Source: Arthrobacter sp. P2b (GTDB lineage: Bacteria > Actinomycetota > Actinomycetes > Actinomycetales > Micrococcaceae). Taken from it: a stretch of DNA of 64,000 bases. Of the stretch, positions 27,356 to 36,019 are shown piece after piece; position 1 is the stretch's first letter; every line of letters begins with the position of its first letter. A program made the translations under genes and the position numbers. The notes under the pieces are model-generated. The model had not been told where the DNA came from. It was given only the letters and a program-made list of their open reading frames with translations, and searched no databases. The stretch covers positions 29,133 through 93,132 of the forward strand of contig NZ_FVZL01000017.1 of assembly GCF_900168295.1 (NCBI RefSeq), in the 5' to 3' direction.

Positions 27356-28801
27356 GTGAATCCCATCACACAGGTCCCGGAGGACCTCCACGAACTCGAG
27401 GCCATCGACATGCAGGATCAATCCTCAGCCGCGTCAGCGCATGACGAACTGCAAAAGTTCGTCTCCGACAACGACATCAAAACGTTCAAAGTGGGCGTCG
27501 TGGACCTGGACGGCGTATGGCGCGGCAAGCGCATCCCTGCCAGGTACTTCCTGGAAAGCGTCGCTGAGCGCGGAACGAATATCTGCAACATCATCTTCGG
27601 CTGGGACATTCAGGACGAAATCATTTCTGATCTCAGCTACACGGGGTGGGACACGGGTTACCCTGACGTGACGCTCCTCCCCGATCTCAGTACCCTGAAG
27701 GTCGTTCCGGGGGAACCCGGCGTGGCTTCCGTCATTTGCGACGCCTACGAGATGTCGGGCGAGCCTGCGGCAATCTGTCCCCGAAGCATTCTCAAGCGAG
27801 TCGTGCAGAAAGCCGAAGACCTTGGATACTCGCCAGTCTGCGCCTACGAGTTCGAGTTCTACCTGCTCAAAGGCACCCCGACGGACCTTGCCGCCAAGGA
27901 CTGGCGCGACCTGACCCCCATCACGGCGGGCAGTCACACCTACAGCCTCGTCAGGGACACAGGCACCGAGTTCCTCATCGGTGAGATCCGGCGCCGCCTG
28001 TCTGAGCAGGGCATTTTCATCGAGGCCAGCAACAGTGAAAACGGTCCGGGCCAGTTCGAGATGAACATCCACTATTCGGATGCTCTCGCAGCCGCGGACA
28101 ACGCCCTCCGGCTAAAGGCAACCGTCAAGGAGGTTGCAGCTGAGGCCGGCTACACGGCATCATTCATGGCCAAGATCAACCCGGAGTGGGCCGGCTCCTC
28201 CGGGCACATGCACCAGAGCCTTTGGGATCCGCAGTCGGGCAAGTCCGCCTTCGCCAATGCCGAGGAGCCCGGCGAACTGAGCGCCATCGGATACAACTAC
28301 CTGGCCGGCGTCGTCGAGACGGCACCGGAGCTCACGGCCCTCTACCTGCCCACCATCAACTCTTACAAGCGGACCGAAGGCGGGCAGTGGGCCGGATCCA
28401 GCGCCACCTGGGGCCTGGACAACCGAACGGTCGCCATCAGGTCCATCCCGTCAAAGAGCAGCGCCGCACGCATTGAAAACCGGGTACCGGGCGCTGACGC
28501 CAATCCTTACCTGGTCATCGCCGCTAACATCGCTGCCGGCCTGCACGGCGTGGAGCAGGAACTGACCGCCCCGAAGCGGGTGGAAGGAAACGCCTACGCC
28601 CTGGAGGAAGGACACCAGGTAAAGCAGCTGCCCGGAACACTCGACCAGGCCATCGAACAGTTCGAAAAAAGCGAGGTCGCCAAGGCGTACTTCGGCGAAA
28701 CCTTCGTGACCCACTACGTCCAGACGAGGCGCTGGGAGCTCCGCAAGCTTCAGACCAGCGTCACCGACTTCGAGATCGCACGTTACCTGGAACGCATCTA
28801 G
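27356..28801 (+). CDS. Glutamine-synthetase-like gamma-glutamylamide ligase
   Basis: 481 residues from GTG 27356 (AAGAGG 7 bp upstream); ATG 27410 (463 residues) and GTG 27314 are alternatives. GS-fold signatures: YEFEFYLL, ENGPGQFEMNIHYSDAL, MAKINPEWAGSSGHMHQSLWD, NSYKRTEGGQWAGSS, ENRVPGADANPYLVIAANI. The sequence is of the PuuA/GlnA3/IpuC group, which joins glutamate to an amine with ATP rather than making glutamine. Its partner hydrolase (29638) and P450 (30375) lie in the same run, and GS-like genes also flank CYP151 genes in mycobacterial cyclic amine loci. The precise amine is unknown. Confidence 0.88.
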   Translation: MNPITQVPEDLHELEAIDMQDQSSAASAHDELQKFVSDNDIKTFKVGVVDLDGVWRGKRIPARYFLESVAERGTNICNIIFGWDIQDEIISDLSYTGWDTGYPDVTLLPDLSTLKVVPGEPGVASVICDAYEMSGEPAAICPRSILKRVVQKAEDLGYSPVCAYEFEFYLLKGTPTDLAAKDWRDLTPITAGSHTYSLVRDTGTEFLIGEIRRRLSEQGIFIEASNSENGPGQFEMNIHYSDALAAADNALRLKATVKEVAAEAGYTASFMAKINPEWAGSSGHMHQSLWDPQSGKSAFANAEEPGELSAIGYNYLAGVVETAPELTALYLPTINSYKRTEGGQWAGSSATWGLDNRTVAIRSIPSKSSAARIENRVPGADANPYLVIAANIAAGLHGVEQELTAPKRVEGNAYALEEGHQVKQLPGTLDQAIEQFEKSEVAKAYFGETFVTHYVQTRRWELRKLQTSVTDFEIARYLERI

Positions 28802-28862
28802 CGCAGAGTGCAGCGCTAAGAGCTCCATTTCCATTTTTTAAATACTCAGAAAGAAGCACCCA

Positions 28863-29636
28863 ATGACCACTCACCCCGGAAAGATCGCTGCAGTCACCGG
28901 AGCCGCGTCCGGAAACGGCCTTGCCATCGCAGAAAAGCTCCTCAAGGAGGGCGCCACCGTCGTAGCCCTGGACCGTGACGAGGCCGCGCTCGAACGTCTG
29001 ATCGGCCAGCACCCGGAAATGGTGCCTGTTGTTATGGACGTCGCCGACGAAGCCTCGGTCCGCAGCGGCATGGCCGAGATCGACGCAAAATTCGGCCGGC
29101 TCGACACCCTCGTCAACAACGCAGGAATCGTCAAGGGCAGCAACTTCGACGACGTGAGCGTAGCGGAATGGGACCAGGTCTTCGCCGTGAACTCCACCGG
29201 ACCGTTCCTGGTCAGCCAGGCCGCACGGCCGCTGCTGGAGAAGGGCGCTGCCGCCCGGGGCGACGACTCAACCAGTGCCATCGTCAACATCACCTCTGTC
29301 GAGGCCCACATCGTCATCGCCAGCAGCGGCCACCCCCAGGTCCACTACAACGCATCCAAGGGTGCACTTCTTATGTTCACGAAGGCTTTGGCCATCGAAA
29401 CCGCAGCTTCCAAAATCCGCGTCAACGCTGTCGCCCCCGGCTTCATCGAGACCCCATTCACCAAGTCCGTGCTGGAGAACCAGGACGCCGTGAAGTTCCT
29501 GCTCGACCGCACGCCCCTCGGACGAATCGGACGGCCCTCCGACGTTGCCAACGCAGTCGCGTTCCTGGCCAGCGACGAGGCCAGCTGGGTGACCGGTACC
29601 ACCATCCACGTCGACGGCGGTTGGCTGGTTTACTGA
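28863..29636 (+). CDS. Short-chain dehydrogenase/reductase
   Basis: 257 residues, classical SDR. Cofactor motif TGAASGNG at about 12-19, Asp in ALDRDE (suggesting NAD preference), NNAG at about 87-90, the catalytic Ser in NITSVEAH and YNASK (Tyr-x3-Lys), then the C-terminal PGFIETP and GTTIHVDGGW. It oxidises a secondary or primary alcohol. Its place between the ligase and the amidotransferase suggests it acts on the hydroxylated or glutamylated intermediate. The stop is 1 bp from the next start. Confidence 0.93.
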   Translation: MTTHPGKIAAVTGAASGNGLAIAEKLLKEGATVVALDRDEAALERLIGQHPEMVPVVMDVADEASVRSGMAEIDAKFGRLDTLVNNAGIVKGSNFDDVSVAEWDQVFAVNSTGPFLVSQAARPLLEKGAAARGDDSTSAIVNITSVEAHIVIASSGHPQVHYNASKGALLMFTKALAIETAASKIRVNAVAPGFIETPFTKSVLENQDAVKFLLDRTPLGRIGRPSDVANAVAFLASDEASWVTGTTIHVDGGWLVY

Positions 29637-29637
29637 C

Positions 29638-30378
29638 ATGCGGGCGCCCCTTATTGCCATTTCCGCGGCCCGGCAGACCGTCGATACCGCCTTTGGCCCG
29701 ATGCCTTCAACGGTCCAGAACATGGCCTACGCCAACGGCGTGCTTGCCGCAGGCGGCCGTCCCGCCATTCTTCCGTCCACGGCAACGATCCCCGATGCGG
29801 CGCTTGAAGGATTCGACGGGCTGATCCTCACCGGCGGCGGTGACATCAGCCCCCGGCTGTATGGGGAGGACCCGGCCGACACGGTCTATGACGTGTGCGA
29901 CATCAGGGACGACTTCGAAATCGAGCTTTACAACGAGGCCATGCTCCGCGGCCTGCCCATCCTGGCCACTTGCCGGGGGATGCAGCTAGTCAACGTTATT
30001 CGAGGCGGAAACCTCGTCCAGGAAGTGAGCCCGGACAGGGGGCACTGGCAGGACCATCCCTCTCATGAACCATGGCACCAGGTACAACTGGAGCCCGGTT
30101 CCGAACTTGCCCGGATCGCCAAAGACCTGACCATTCCCGTGAACAGCTACCACCACCAGGGCTTGGGAAAGCTCGGAACAGGCCTTCGTGTCGTGGGACG
30201 GGAAGGCGATGTTATCGAAGCAATTGAAGCCGACGATGCCCGCCTCATCGGAGTCCAATGGCATCCCGAGCACATGGTCGACTACCACGAAGCCCAGAAG
30301 GCCCTCTTCGTCGATCTCGTGGAGAAGGCCGCAGCGTACGCACAGTCACAGAAACCACTTCAGGAGCAATTCTCATGA
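29638..30378 (+). CDS. Class I glutamine amidotransferase-like gamma-glutamyl hydrolase (PuuD/peptidase C26 type)
   Basis: 246 residues. Catalytic Cys in LATCRGMQLVNV, His and Glu in GVQWHPEHM, plus TGGGDISPRLYGE and VNSYHHQGL, which are the pattern of PuuD, the gamma-glutamyl-GABA hydrolase. In gamma-glutamylation pathways this enzyme removes the glutamate after oxidation of the amine. It is followed with a 4-bp overlap by the P450 gene, and lies two genes after the predicted ligase, so the conjugate-oxidise-release logic is well supported by gene order. Confidence 0.9.
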   Translation: MRAPLIAISAARQTVDTAFGPMPSTVQNMAYANGVLAAGGRPAILPSTATIPDAALEGFDGLILTGGGDISPRLYGEDPADTVYDVCDIRDDFEIELYNEAMLRGLPILATCRGMQLVNVIRGGNLVQEVSPDRGHWQDHPSHEPWHQVQLEPGSELARIAKDLTIPVNSYHHQGLGKLGTGLRVVGREGDVIEAIEADDARLIGVQWHPEHMVDYHEAQKALFVDLVEKAAAYAQSQKPLQEQFS

Positions 30379-31568
30379 GCACAGAAACTGAGCGGGGACT
30401 CAGCCACAACAAGTCAGACTTTGACTTCCACGGACGGTCGCTCGACAACATTTTCGACGAATACCAGGACATCCTAGCCAACGGACCTGTCGGGCACAGT
30501 AACAAGTATGGAGGCTTTTGGTACATCACCAAGAGCGAAGATATCTTCAACGCCGAGCAGGACCCCGACACGTTCGCGGTCGGACCCTCAATGCTCCTCC
30601 CGGCGTTCGGCACTGACGTCCCCCTGATTCCGATCGACATCGATCCGCCGACCCACGCTGACTTCCGCAAAATCCTGCTGCCGATGTTCACCCCCATGAA
30701 CATCTCAAAGCTGACACCCGGAATGCGGGAGACCGCTCAGCAGCTGTGCCGGGAAGTCCTCACAGCCGGAGACGTCGTTGATGTCTCGGCAAAGCTTGCC
30801 CGCCCGATGCCGACCATTATCTTCAGCCGCCTGGCCGGATATCCGGAACAGGACTGGCCAATCTTCGACCGGTGGATCGACGAAATCATCTATGAGCGGA
30901 CCGCGCATCCGGAAACCGCATATGCGGCCGGACGCGAACTCAACGACTACTTCGACCGCCTTCTGGACGAACGGGAAAAGGCCGGACCGGAAGCGGACGC
31001 CAGCAATGACCTGATCACCCAGCTCCTGAAAGCGGAAGTGAAAGGCCGGAAGCTCACGCGGGAAGAGCTGCTGTCGTACTGCTACCTGCTCTTCCTCGCC
31101 GGGCTCGACACGACCGCCTGGGCGATCCGTTCCGCCCTCTGGTACCTGGCCGGCAACCCGCAGGCCCAGCAGCAGTTGCGGGAAGACCCGGACCTGATCC
31201 CCACCGCAGCCGAAGAATTCCTGCGGACGCTCTCCCCGGTCCAGGCCATGGCCCGCACCGCGAAGAAGGACACAGTTGTCCGGGGCCAGGAAATCAAGGC
31301 TGGCGAACGCGTTGTGCTCGTCTTCGGCGCGGGCAACCGTGACCCGGAGGTCTACGAAGAACCCAACGACATCAAGATTGACCGTGAAGACAACCGCCAC
31401 CTGGCCTTCGGCGGAGGGATCCACCGGTGCCTCGGCTCGAACCTTGGCCGCGCCGAAATGGTTATCGCCATGGAGGAATTCCTGAAGGCTGTCCCTCACT
31501 TCGAACGGGCGAATGACGACGAACCGTGGCACGGCGTCGGCCCGCTTACCCTCAAGATTGGAGCTTGA
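30375..31568 (+). CDS. Cytochrome P450 monooxygenase
   Basis: 397 residues from ATG 30375 (CAGGAG upstream, overlapping the previous stop). I-helix oxygen-activation motif AGLDTTAW at about 242-249, the E-x-x-R pair (EEFLR), and the haem loop FGGGIHRCLG with Cys352. It is a soluble bacterial class I P450 of normal length. Adjacent to a GS-like gene and a 3Fe-4S ferredoxin, it recalls the CYP151 (PipA/MorA) cyclic amine hydroxylases, but subfamily membership cannot be fixed here. Expected to hydroxylate the amine substrate or its glutamyl conjugate. Confidence 0.95.
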   Translation: MSTETERGLSHNKSDFDFHGRSLDNIFDEYQDILANGPVGHSNKYGGFWYITKSEDIFNAEQDPDTFAVGPSMLLPAFGTDVPLIPIDIDPPTHADFRKILLPMFTPMNISKLTPGMRETAQQLCREVLTAGDVVDVSAKLARPMPTIIFSRLAGYPEQDWPIFDRWIDEIIYERTAHPETAYAAGRELNDYFDRLLDEREKAGPEADASNDLITQLLKAEVKGRKLTREELLSYCYLLFLAGLDTTAWAIRSALWYLAGNPQAQQQLREDPDLIPTAAEEFLRTLSPVQAMARTAKKDTVVRGQEIKAGERVVLVFGAGNRDPEVYEEPNDIKIDREDNRHLAFGGGIHRCLGSNLGRAEMVIAMEEFLKAVPHFERANDDEPWHGVGPLTLKIGA

Positions 31569-31573
31569 TCACC

Positions 31574-31810
31574 ATGGGAGAACTTTGGGTCGACGGAGGG
31601 CGTTGTCAAGGCCACGCCCGGTGCTGGGCTCTGGCACCCGAAACCTTTGAGATCGACGAGGAAGGCTACGCGCACGTCATTCCTGGCCGCGAAAACAGCG
31701 GCGATGAACCCAACGTCCGCAAGGCCATCCGGAACTGCCCCGAACGGGCAATCCTGGAACGGGAAACGAACGAGGCCAGCGAGAAAGCATCAGAGGTTTC
31801 GGCATCGTGA
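31574..31810 (+). CDS. [3Fe-4S] ferredoxin
   Basis: 78 residues from ATG 31574. The cluster motif has three Cys: CQGHARC near residues 10-16 and CP in RNCPERAI. The position of the fourth ligand is His, the usual sign of actinobacterial P450-associated 3Fe-4S ferredoxins. It follows the P450 by 5 bp and overlaps the reductase GTG by 4 bp, so it almost certainly carries electrons from the reductase to the P450. The C-terminal 15 residues are a Ser/Glu-rich tail. Confidence 0.92.
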   Translation: MGELWVDGGRCQGHARCWALAPETFEIDEEGYAHVIPGRENSGDEPNVRKAIRNCPERAILERETNEASEKASEVSAS

Positions 31811-32967
31811 CACATCTGCCAGACCGGGTTGCGGTCATTGGTGCTTCGGTTGCGTCGGCGATGCTGATTGAACGCAGCCGCGAGCTGGGCTTTGCAGGCG
31901 AATTTATAGTCGTTGATTCAGACCCGAACGCGCCCTACGACCGGCCCCCGCTGTCCAAGCAATTCCTTCTTGGCACCGGCCCCGTCGAACCGGCCGAGTG
32001 GTGGCCGGAGGCTACGCCGATCCTCAATGCAAAGGCCATCGGGCTGCTCACTGACAAGCGGACTGTCCTGACGGACAAGCTCGGAGAAGTAGCCGCTGAC
32101 GCCGTCGTCATCTCCACAGGAGCCGGCTCAATCCGGCTGCCGAACGAGCCAGCGGGCGTTCTCAGCCTCAGAACCGCGCAGGACGCCCTTGCCCTGCGCA
32201 GCGCCGTGGATGCAGGAGCTGCCAGTGCAATCATCATCGGCGCGGGAACCATTGGTGCGGAACTGGCATCTACACTCGCCCAGCGTGGGCTTGCCGTCAC
32301 GGTAGTGGATTTGGCTCCGCAACCAATGCAGCGCTTCTTTTCAGGACATCTGGGAGAGGAAGCGAAGGCATGGATGCATCAGGCCGGTGTCGTAACTCAT
32401 TTTGGGGTTGCTGTGGAATCCATTCAGAAAACGGATGCGCAGTGGAAGGTCCGGGTCAGCGGCCTGGACCTGCACGCCGACCTGGTGATCAGCGCTGTCG
32501 GCGCACGCCCCCACACCGAATGGCTGACCTACAGCGAGCTCGACATTTCCAACGGAGTCCGTTGCACTGCGGACGGGAAAGCCCTCCTGACCAGTGGTGA
32601 AATCGCCGACGGGATCTTCGCTATCGGAGACGTTTCGGCCCGGCAGGCCGAGGACGGAACCTTTCGGCGGTTCGAGAGTTGGACCCAGGCCCAACGTCAT
32701 GGCGCAGCCCTGGCAGAATACTTCGCAGGCTTCGACTCCAGCGAACTGGAACAGGCTCCGTACGGGTGGACGGAGCAGTTCGGCCGAAAGGTACAGGTGC
32801 ACGGAATGCTTCCGACGGCAGGCGAACTTGTACAGGTATACGCTGCGGAGGAACGCAACGCCGCCCTGTACCGGGTTGGATCTGCGGAGGAGGACGTGGC
32901 TTGGATCGGCGTCAACGCGCCAAGGCAGTTCAGCCGGGCCTCCCTGGGCATGAGCCTTCTAAGCTGA
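31807..32967 (+). CDS. FAD-dependent ferredoxin reductase
   Basis: 386 residues from GTG 31807, in a 4-bp overlap with the ferredoxin. FAD motif VAVIGASVASAMLIERSRELG, then YDRPPLSKQFLLG, NAD motif IIIGAGTIGAELASTLAQRG, and the second FAD motif GIFAIGDVSARQ. This is the rubredoxin/putidaredoxin-reductase family with a reductase C-terminal domain. It passes electrons from NAD(P)H to the ferredoxin. The third residue of the usual GxGxxG pattern is Ser in GASVAS, seen in this group. The next gene starts 5 bp on. Confidence 0.92.
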   Translation: MTHLPDRVAVIGASVASAMLIERSRELGFAGEFIVVDSDPNAPYDRPPLSKQFLLGTGPVEPAEWWPEATPILNAKAIGLLTDKRTVLTDKLGEVAADAVVISTGAGSIRLPNEPAGVLSLRTAQDALALRSAVDAGAASAIIIGAGTIGAELASTLAQRGLAVTVVDLAPQPMQRFFSGHLGEEAKAWMHQAGVVTHFGVAVESIQKTDAQWKVRVSGLDLHADLVISAVGARPHTEWLTYSELDISNGVRCTADGKALLTSGEIADGIFAIGDVSARQAEDGTFRRFESWTQAQRHGAALAEYFAGFDSSELEQAPYGWTEQFGRKVQVHGMLPTAGELVQVYAAEERNAALYRVGSAEEDVAWIGVNAPRQFSRASLGMSLLS

Positions 32968-32971
32968 AACG

Positions 32972-34756
32972 ATGAAACCCCCTGCTGAGCCTGCGGCCCC
33001 GCAACCGAATGAGGTCCTGCCCGCAGGTTATCGCCACAAACTCCAAATAGCAGAGCTTCGCGCAGACACCCTGTCCGAGCTCACGCAGCTCATGATGGAA
33101 GGACCCGATCCACTCGCGCTTGCCCAAAGAGCAGTGGACTTGGTAGCCAGGGCAACAAACTCAGCAGGGGTTTTCGTCTACCTGTGGGATGAACAGGAAC
33201 AAGTCCTTGTCATGCGCGCAGGCACCCCTGGAGTGCAAAGCCAGCAAGTGGGACGAATCACCCTTCGCCTCGGCGAAGGTGTAACTGGCTGGGCAGGGCT
33301 CACCAGACAGTCGGTTGTCCTAAACAAGAACATTCAGCAGGACCCGAGGTTCGCCAGCATCAGCGAACTGCAGGAAGAAGATTTCAATTCGATGCTGGTT
33401 GTCCCGATCGTGGCACCGACCGGGACCCTCCTTGGCGTGTTCAGCCTCTGGTCATATGAGGAGGAAACCTTCACCTGGGAGTCAAAGCTGATTGCTGACG
33501 AGGTGGGAGTGCTGCTTGCCAGCGGCCTGCTGCAGGCTGAGACGGTTGATGACTTGCGGCGCCAATCCGCAGCTGCGCACTTCCTTGTCGATTTCCCGAT
33601 CAACTCCGCCACTTCCGTCCTGCAATGCGCCCAAGTGGCCACGCAGGCGATTCTTAAGCACATGAGCTCCGACGGCTGCGTCATTGAATATTTCGGCCGG
33701 GGTGCAGCCACATCGCCGCCCACCGCCATCGCAATGGATAAGGGCGAGCGAAGCGGAATCGTAGTTCGAACCACTCACTCACGAACAGCAACGTCCGAAT
33801 TCATTGAATCCAACTTCGCCGGACACGAGCGGATATCTGTCTCCTTTGGCCTGACGAGCACCCGGGGCATCGTCACGTGCTATCGTCCACGCCGTTATTC
33901 CACCAGAGAGCTCGATCGGCTCAGCGCCATTTGCTCTCAGCTGGCCGCCCTCTTTGAAGCAGTAGAACTGGAGTCCGTCGGCTCATCCCATGCTTCACGC
34001 CTGCTCCGAAGCGTCGGCACGAGCACATTCGCCCGCATTCTCGAGGAGTCAGGATGGTCCAAGGGCCGCACTCTGCCGGTCCTGGTGCGGGTGAAACGGC
34101 TGAAATTCGACTCTGACGCGGTGTCCAGACGCATCGCCCCCTACCTTCAGGAGCTGGCCGGCCCCCGATCCCTGGTCTTCACGGAAGGCCCCCTCAGCCT
34201 GCTCTTTATCGATACCCCTTCCGGCTCCGGAGAAGATATCAAGGCGAAGCTGGAGACGACTCTTTCTGACCTCGACGAACACCGTGGCGTCTCAGCTTTC
34301 GCCGGCGTAGGTCCCCTGGCGCGGGACGTCGCCTCTCTGCAGCCAGCGCTCTCAGACGCTGAAACCGCACTGGCCTGGACAGAACTGGTCGGCAGGACAT
34401 CCGGGAGACGGGTCACCTCTTTCAGCGACATAGAACACCTGCAGGAGCTGCCCCTTCTTGGGGAGGGGATGTCTGCGGAGATCAGGGACGTGCTCGCGGA
34501 ACTCAGGTCCCTCATGCGCTACGACGCGGAAAATGGAACCCAGCTGGCCGAAACAGTCGCCATGCTCCTGTCCAATAAAGGGTCCAGTGCCGACACGGTC
34601 TCCAAACTGCACATCCACCGCAACACACTCCGGCAACGGCTCCAGCGCGTAGAGCAGCTCATCGGTCATTCATTCGAAGAAGCCGGCGACTGGCTGCCCA
34701 CGGGCATTGCTGCGCGACTGGCGATGCGTGAAGGCCACCGTGCTGTTCCTCAATGA
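32972..34756 (+). CDS. GAF-domain PucR/CdaR-type transcriptional regulator
   Basis: 594 residues. N-terminal GAF domain at about 30-190 (LGEGVTGWAGLTRQSVVLNK, LVVPIVAPTGTLLGVFSLW), a middle region resembling the GGDEF-like CdaR domain, and a C-terminal PucR HTH (TVSKLHIHRNTLRQRLQRVEQLIG). Such proteins sense small molecules and activate catabolic genes. It is the last gene of the P450 run, 5 bp after the reductase, and is a natural candidate to regulate the island. Whether it or the HxlR protein binds the shared palindrome is open. Confidence 0.88.
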   Translation: MKPPAEPAAPQPNEVLPAGYRHKLQIAELRADTLSELTQLMMEGPDPLALAQRAVDLVARATNSAGVFVYLWDEQEQVLVMRAGTPGVQSQQVGRITLRLGEGVTGWAGLTRQSVVLNKNIQQDPRFASISELQEEDFNSMLVVPIVAPTGTLLGVFSLWSYEEETFTWESKLIADEVGVLLASGLLQAETVDDLRRQSAAAHFLVDFPINSATSVLQCAQVATQAILKHMSSDGCVIEYFGRGAATSPPTAIAMDKGERSGIVVRTTHSRTATSEFIESNFAGHERISVSFGLTSTRGIVTCYRPRRYSTRELDRLSAICSQLAALFEAVELESVGSSHASRLLRSVGTSTFARILEESGWSKGRTLPVLVRVKRLKFDSDAVSRRIAPYLQELAGPRSLVFTEGPLSLLFIDTPSGSGEDIKAKLETTLSDLDEHRGVSAFAGVGPLARDVASLQPALSDAETALAWTELVGRTSGRRVTSFSDIEHLQELPLLGEGMSAEIRDVLAELRSLMRYDAENGTQLAETVAMLLSNKGSSADTVSKLHIHRNTLRQRLQRVEQLIGHSFEEAGDWLPTGIAARLAMREGHRAVPQ

Positions 34757-34853
34757 CTCTTCAATGGCGGCAGCAGCGGCCGGGGTCCGCTGAGGAATAT
34801 TCGGGTGAGCCCAGGAGCACCATGCTGTCTAAGGCACACACATTCGGATCCTA

Positions 34854-34870
34854 ATGTGCAACCGGCACTG
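34854..34870. promoter_or_regulatory. Degenerate operator-like site before the second amidotransferase
   Basis: ATGTGC-AACCG-GCACTG matches the perfect sites in 10 of 12 palindrome positions. It lies 165 bp before ATG 35035. Weak evidence on its own. Confidence 0.4.
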
Positions 34871-34986
34871 CAACCCCGGCCGTGCTGTTCGCTACGTTGA
34901 AGTTGTCCGCCTGGGTCCGGGGACTAAAGGCCAGGGGCCTCGGTGTCCGGGTTAACCGCCCAGGAATGCCAACGTCCCTCACAACC

Positions 34987-35011
34987 CGGGGTTTCGCAGG
35001 CTGAAACCCCG
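34987..35011 (+). promoter_or_regulatory. Strong hairpin in the 5' leader of the second amidotransferase
   Basis: CGGGGTTTC (34987-34995) and GAAACCCCG (35003-35011) form a perfect 9-bp stem with a 7-nt loop, 23 bp before the ATG and close to the AAGGAA site. It could be an attenuator or a transcript-end hairpin for the PucR gene; no T-run follows. Confidence 0.45.
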
Positions 35012-35034
35012 ACCGCCCGATAAGGAATTTGAGA

Positions 35035-35799
35035 ATGACCAATGAGCCAAACCTGCCCCGAGGTACCGGTACCCTGCAGGCACTCGTCATACAGCCAGAT
35101 TTTCACTGCCCGCTGGACCGTCTCGGTGTTTGGCTGCAGGATGAGGGGATAACCACCAGAATTATCCAGCCTTTCAGTGGTGACGTGATCCCGGACGTGA
35201 TTCAGGAGGACGCTCTGGTGGTTCTTGGCGGTGACATGAGCTCATTGGACGACCGTGACTATCACTGGCTTACCGACATCCGGCGCCTTATGGCGGTCGC
35301 CGCCAGCCAGAGGAAACCGACACTAGGGATCTGCCTTGGAGCTCAGTTGATGGCACAGACGTTCGGCGGGACCGTGGCCAGAGGAGACCAAGGCCTCGAG
35401 GCGGGGGTCGTCGAGGTGGCATTACGGCCCGATGCTGCCGAGGATCCCTTGATGGCCGGATTGCCAAATCCCTTCTTCGGAGGCGCCATGCATGGGGACA
35501 TGATCGACCAACTCCCGCCGTCAGCAGTATGGCTCGGGATGACGGCCCAGTATCCGCATCAGGCTTTTCGGGTAGGCGAGATGTCATGGGGAGTTCAGTT
35601 TCACCCGGAGATCTCGCCGGTGGTCTACCGCCAGTGGTTGTCCCTAGTCAATGAGAATGACACGGTTGCCGTGGAGCGTGCCGGCCGCGGAATGAAAGCA
35701 TTCGAGAATCAAGACCAGATCGTGAGGGAGCATACCGAGGCGATGGCGCGACGCTTCGCCCACCTGGTCCGAACCACGGCAACGGTGGCTACTCAGTAA
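35035..35799 (+). CDS. Class I glutamine amidotransferase-like protein (GMP synthase-like)
   Basis: 254 residues from ATG 35035 (AAGGAA upstream). Catalytic triad motifs: Cys in LGICLGAQLMAQ, His and Glu in VQFHPEI. No synthase partner domain is present, so it acts as a stand-alone amidotransferase or hydrolase. It differs from the PuuD-like protein at 29638, which belongs to another branch. A degenerate copy of the island operator and a hairpin lie upstream. A second gamma-glutamyl hydrolase role in the pathway is possible but not shown. Confidence 0.85.
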   Translation: MTNEPNLPRGTGTLQALVIQPDFHCPLDRLGVWLQDEGITTRIIQPFSGDVIPDVIQEDALVVLGGDMSSLDDRDYHWLTDIRRLMAVAASQRKPTLGICLGAQLMAQTFGGTVARGDQGLEAGVVEVALRPDAAEDPLMAGLPNPFFGGAMHGDMIDQLPPSAVWLGMTAQYPHQAFRVGEMSWGVQFHPEISPVVYRQWLSLVNENDTVAVERAGRGMKAFENQDQIVREHTEAMARRFAHLVRTTATVATQ

Positions 35800-36019
35800 C
35801 CAACAGTGCGTGGTGGCGCTGCGGCCGCGGGTGGATGTTAGACACTAGTCGATGCAGCAATTCCTGCCCCTGGACTCATTGAGTCTGCGGGCAGGAACAG
35901 GCCCTTGCCAGTACCTCGTGCCCGGATCCACCAGTATGGAGCGGGGCAAAGCACGGCGTCTTCATGTCTGGCCCAGGACCTTGTCCCAGCTGGTACCGCC
36001 AGTTCACCCCAGAACGGGG

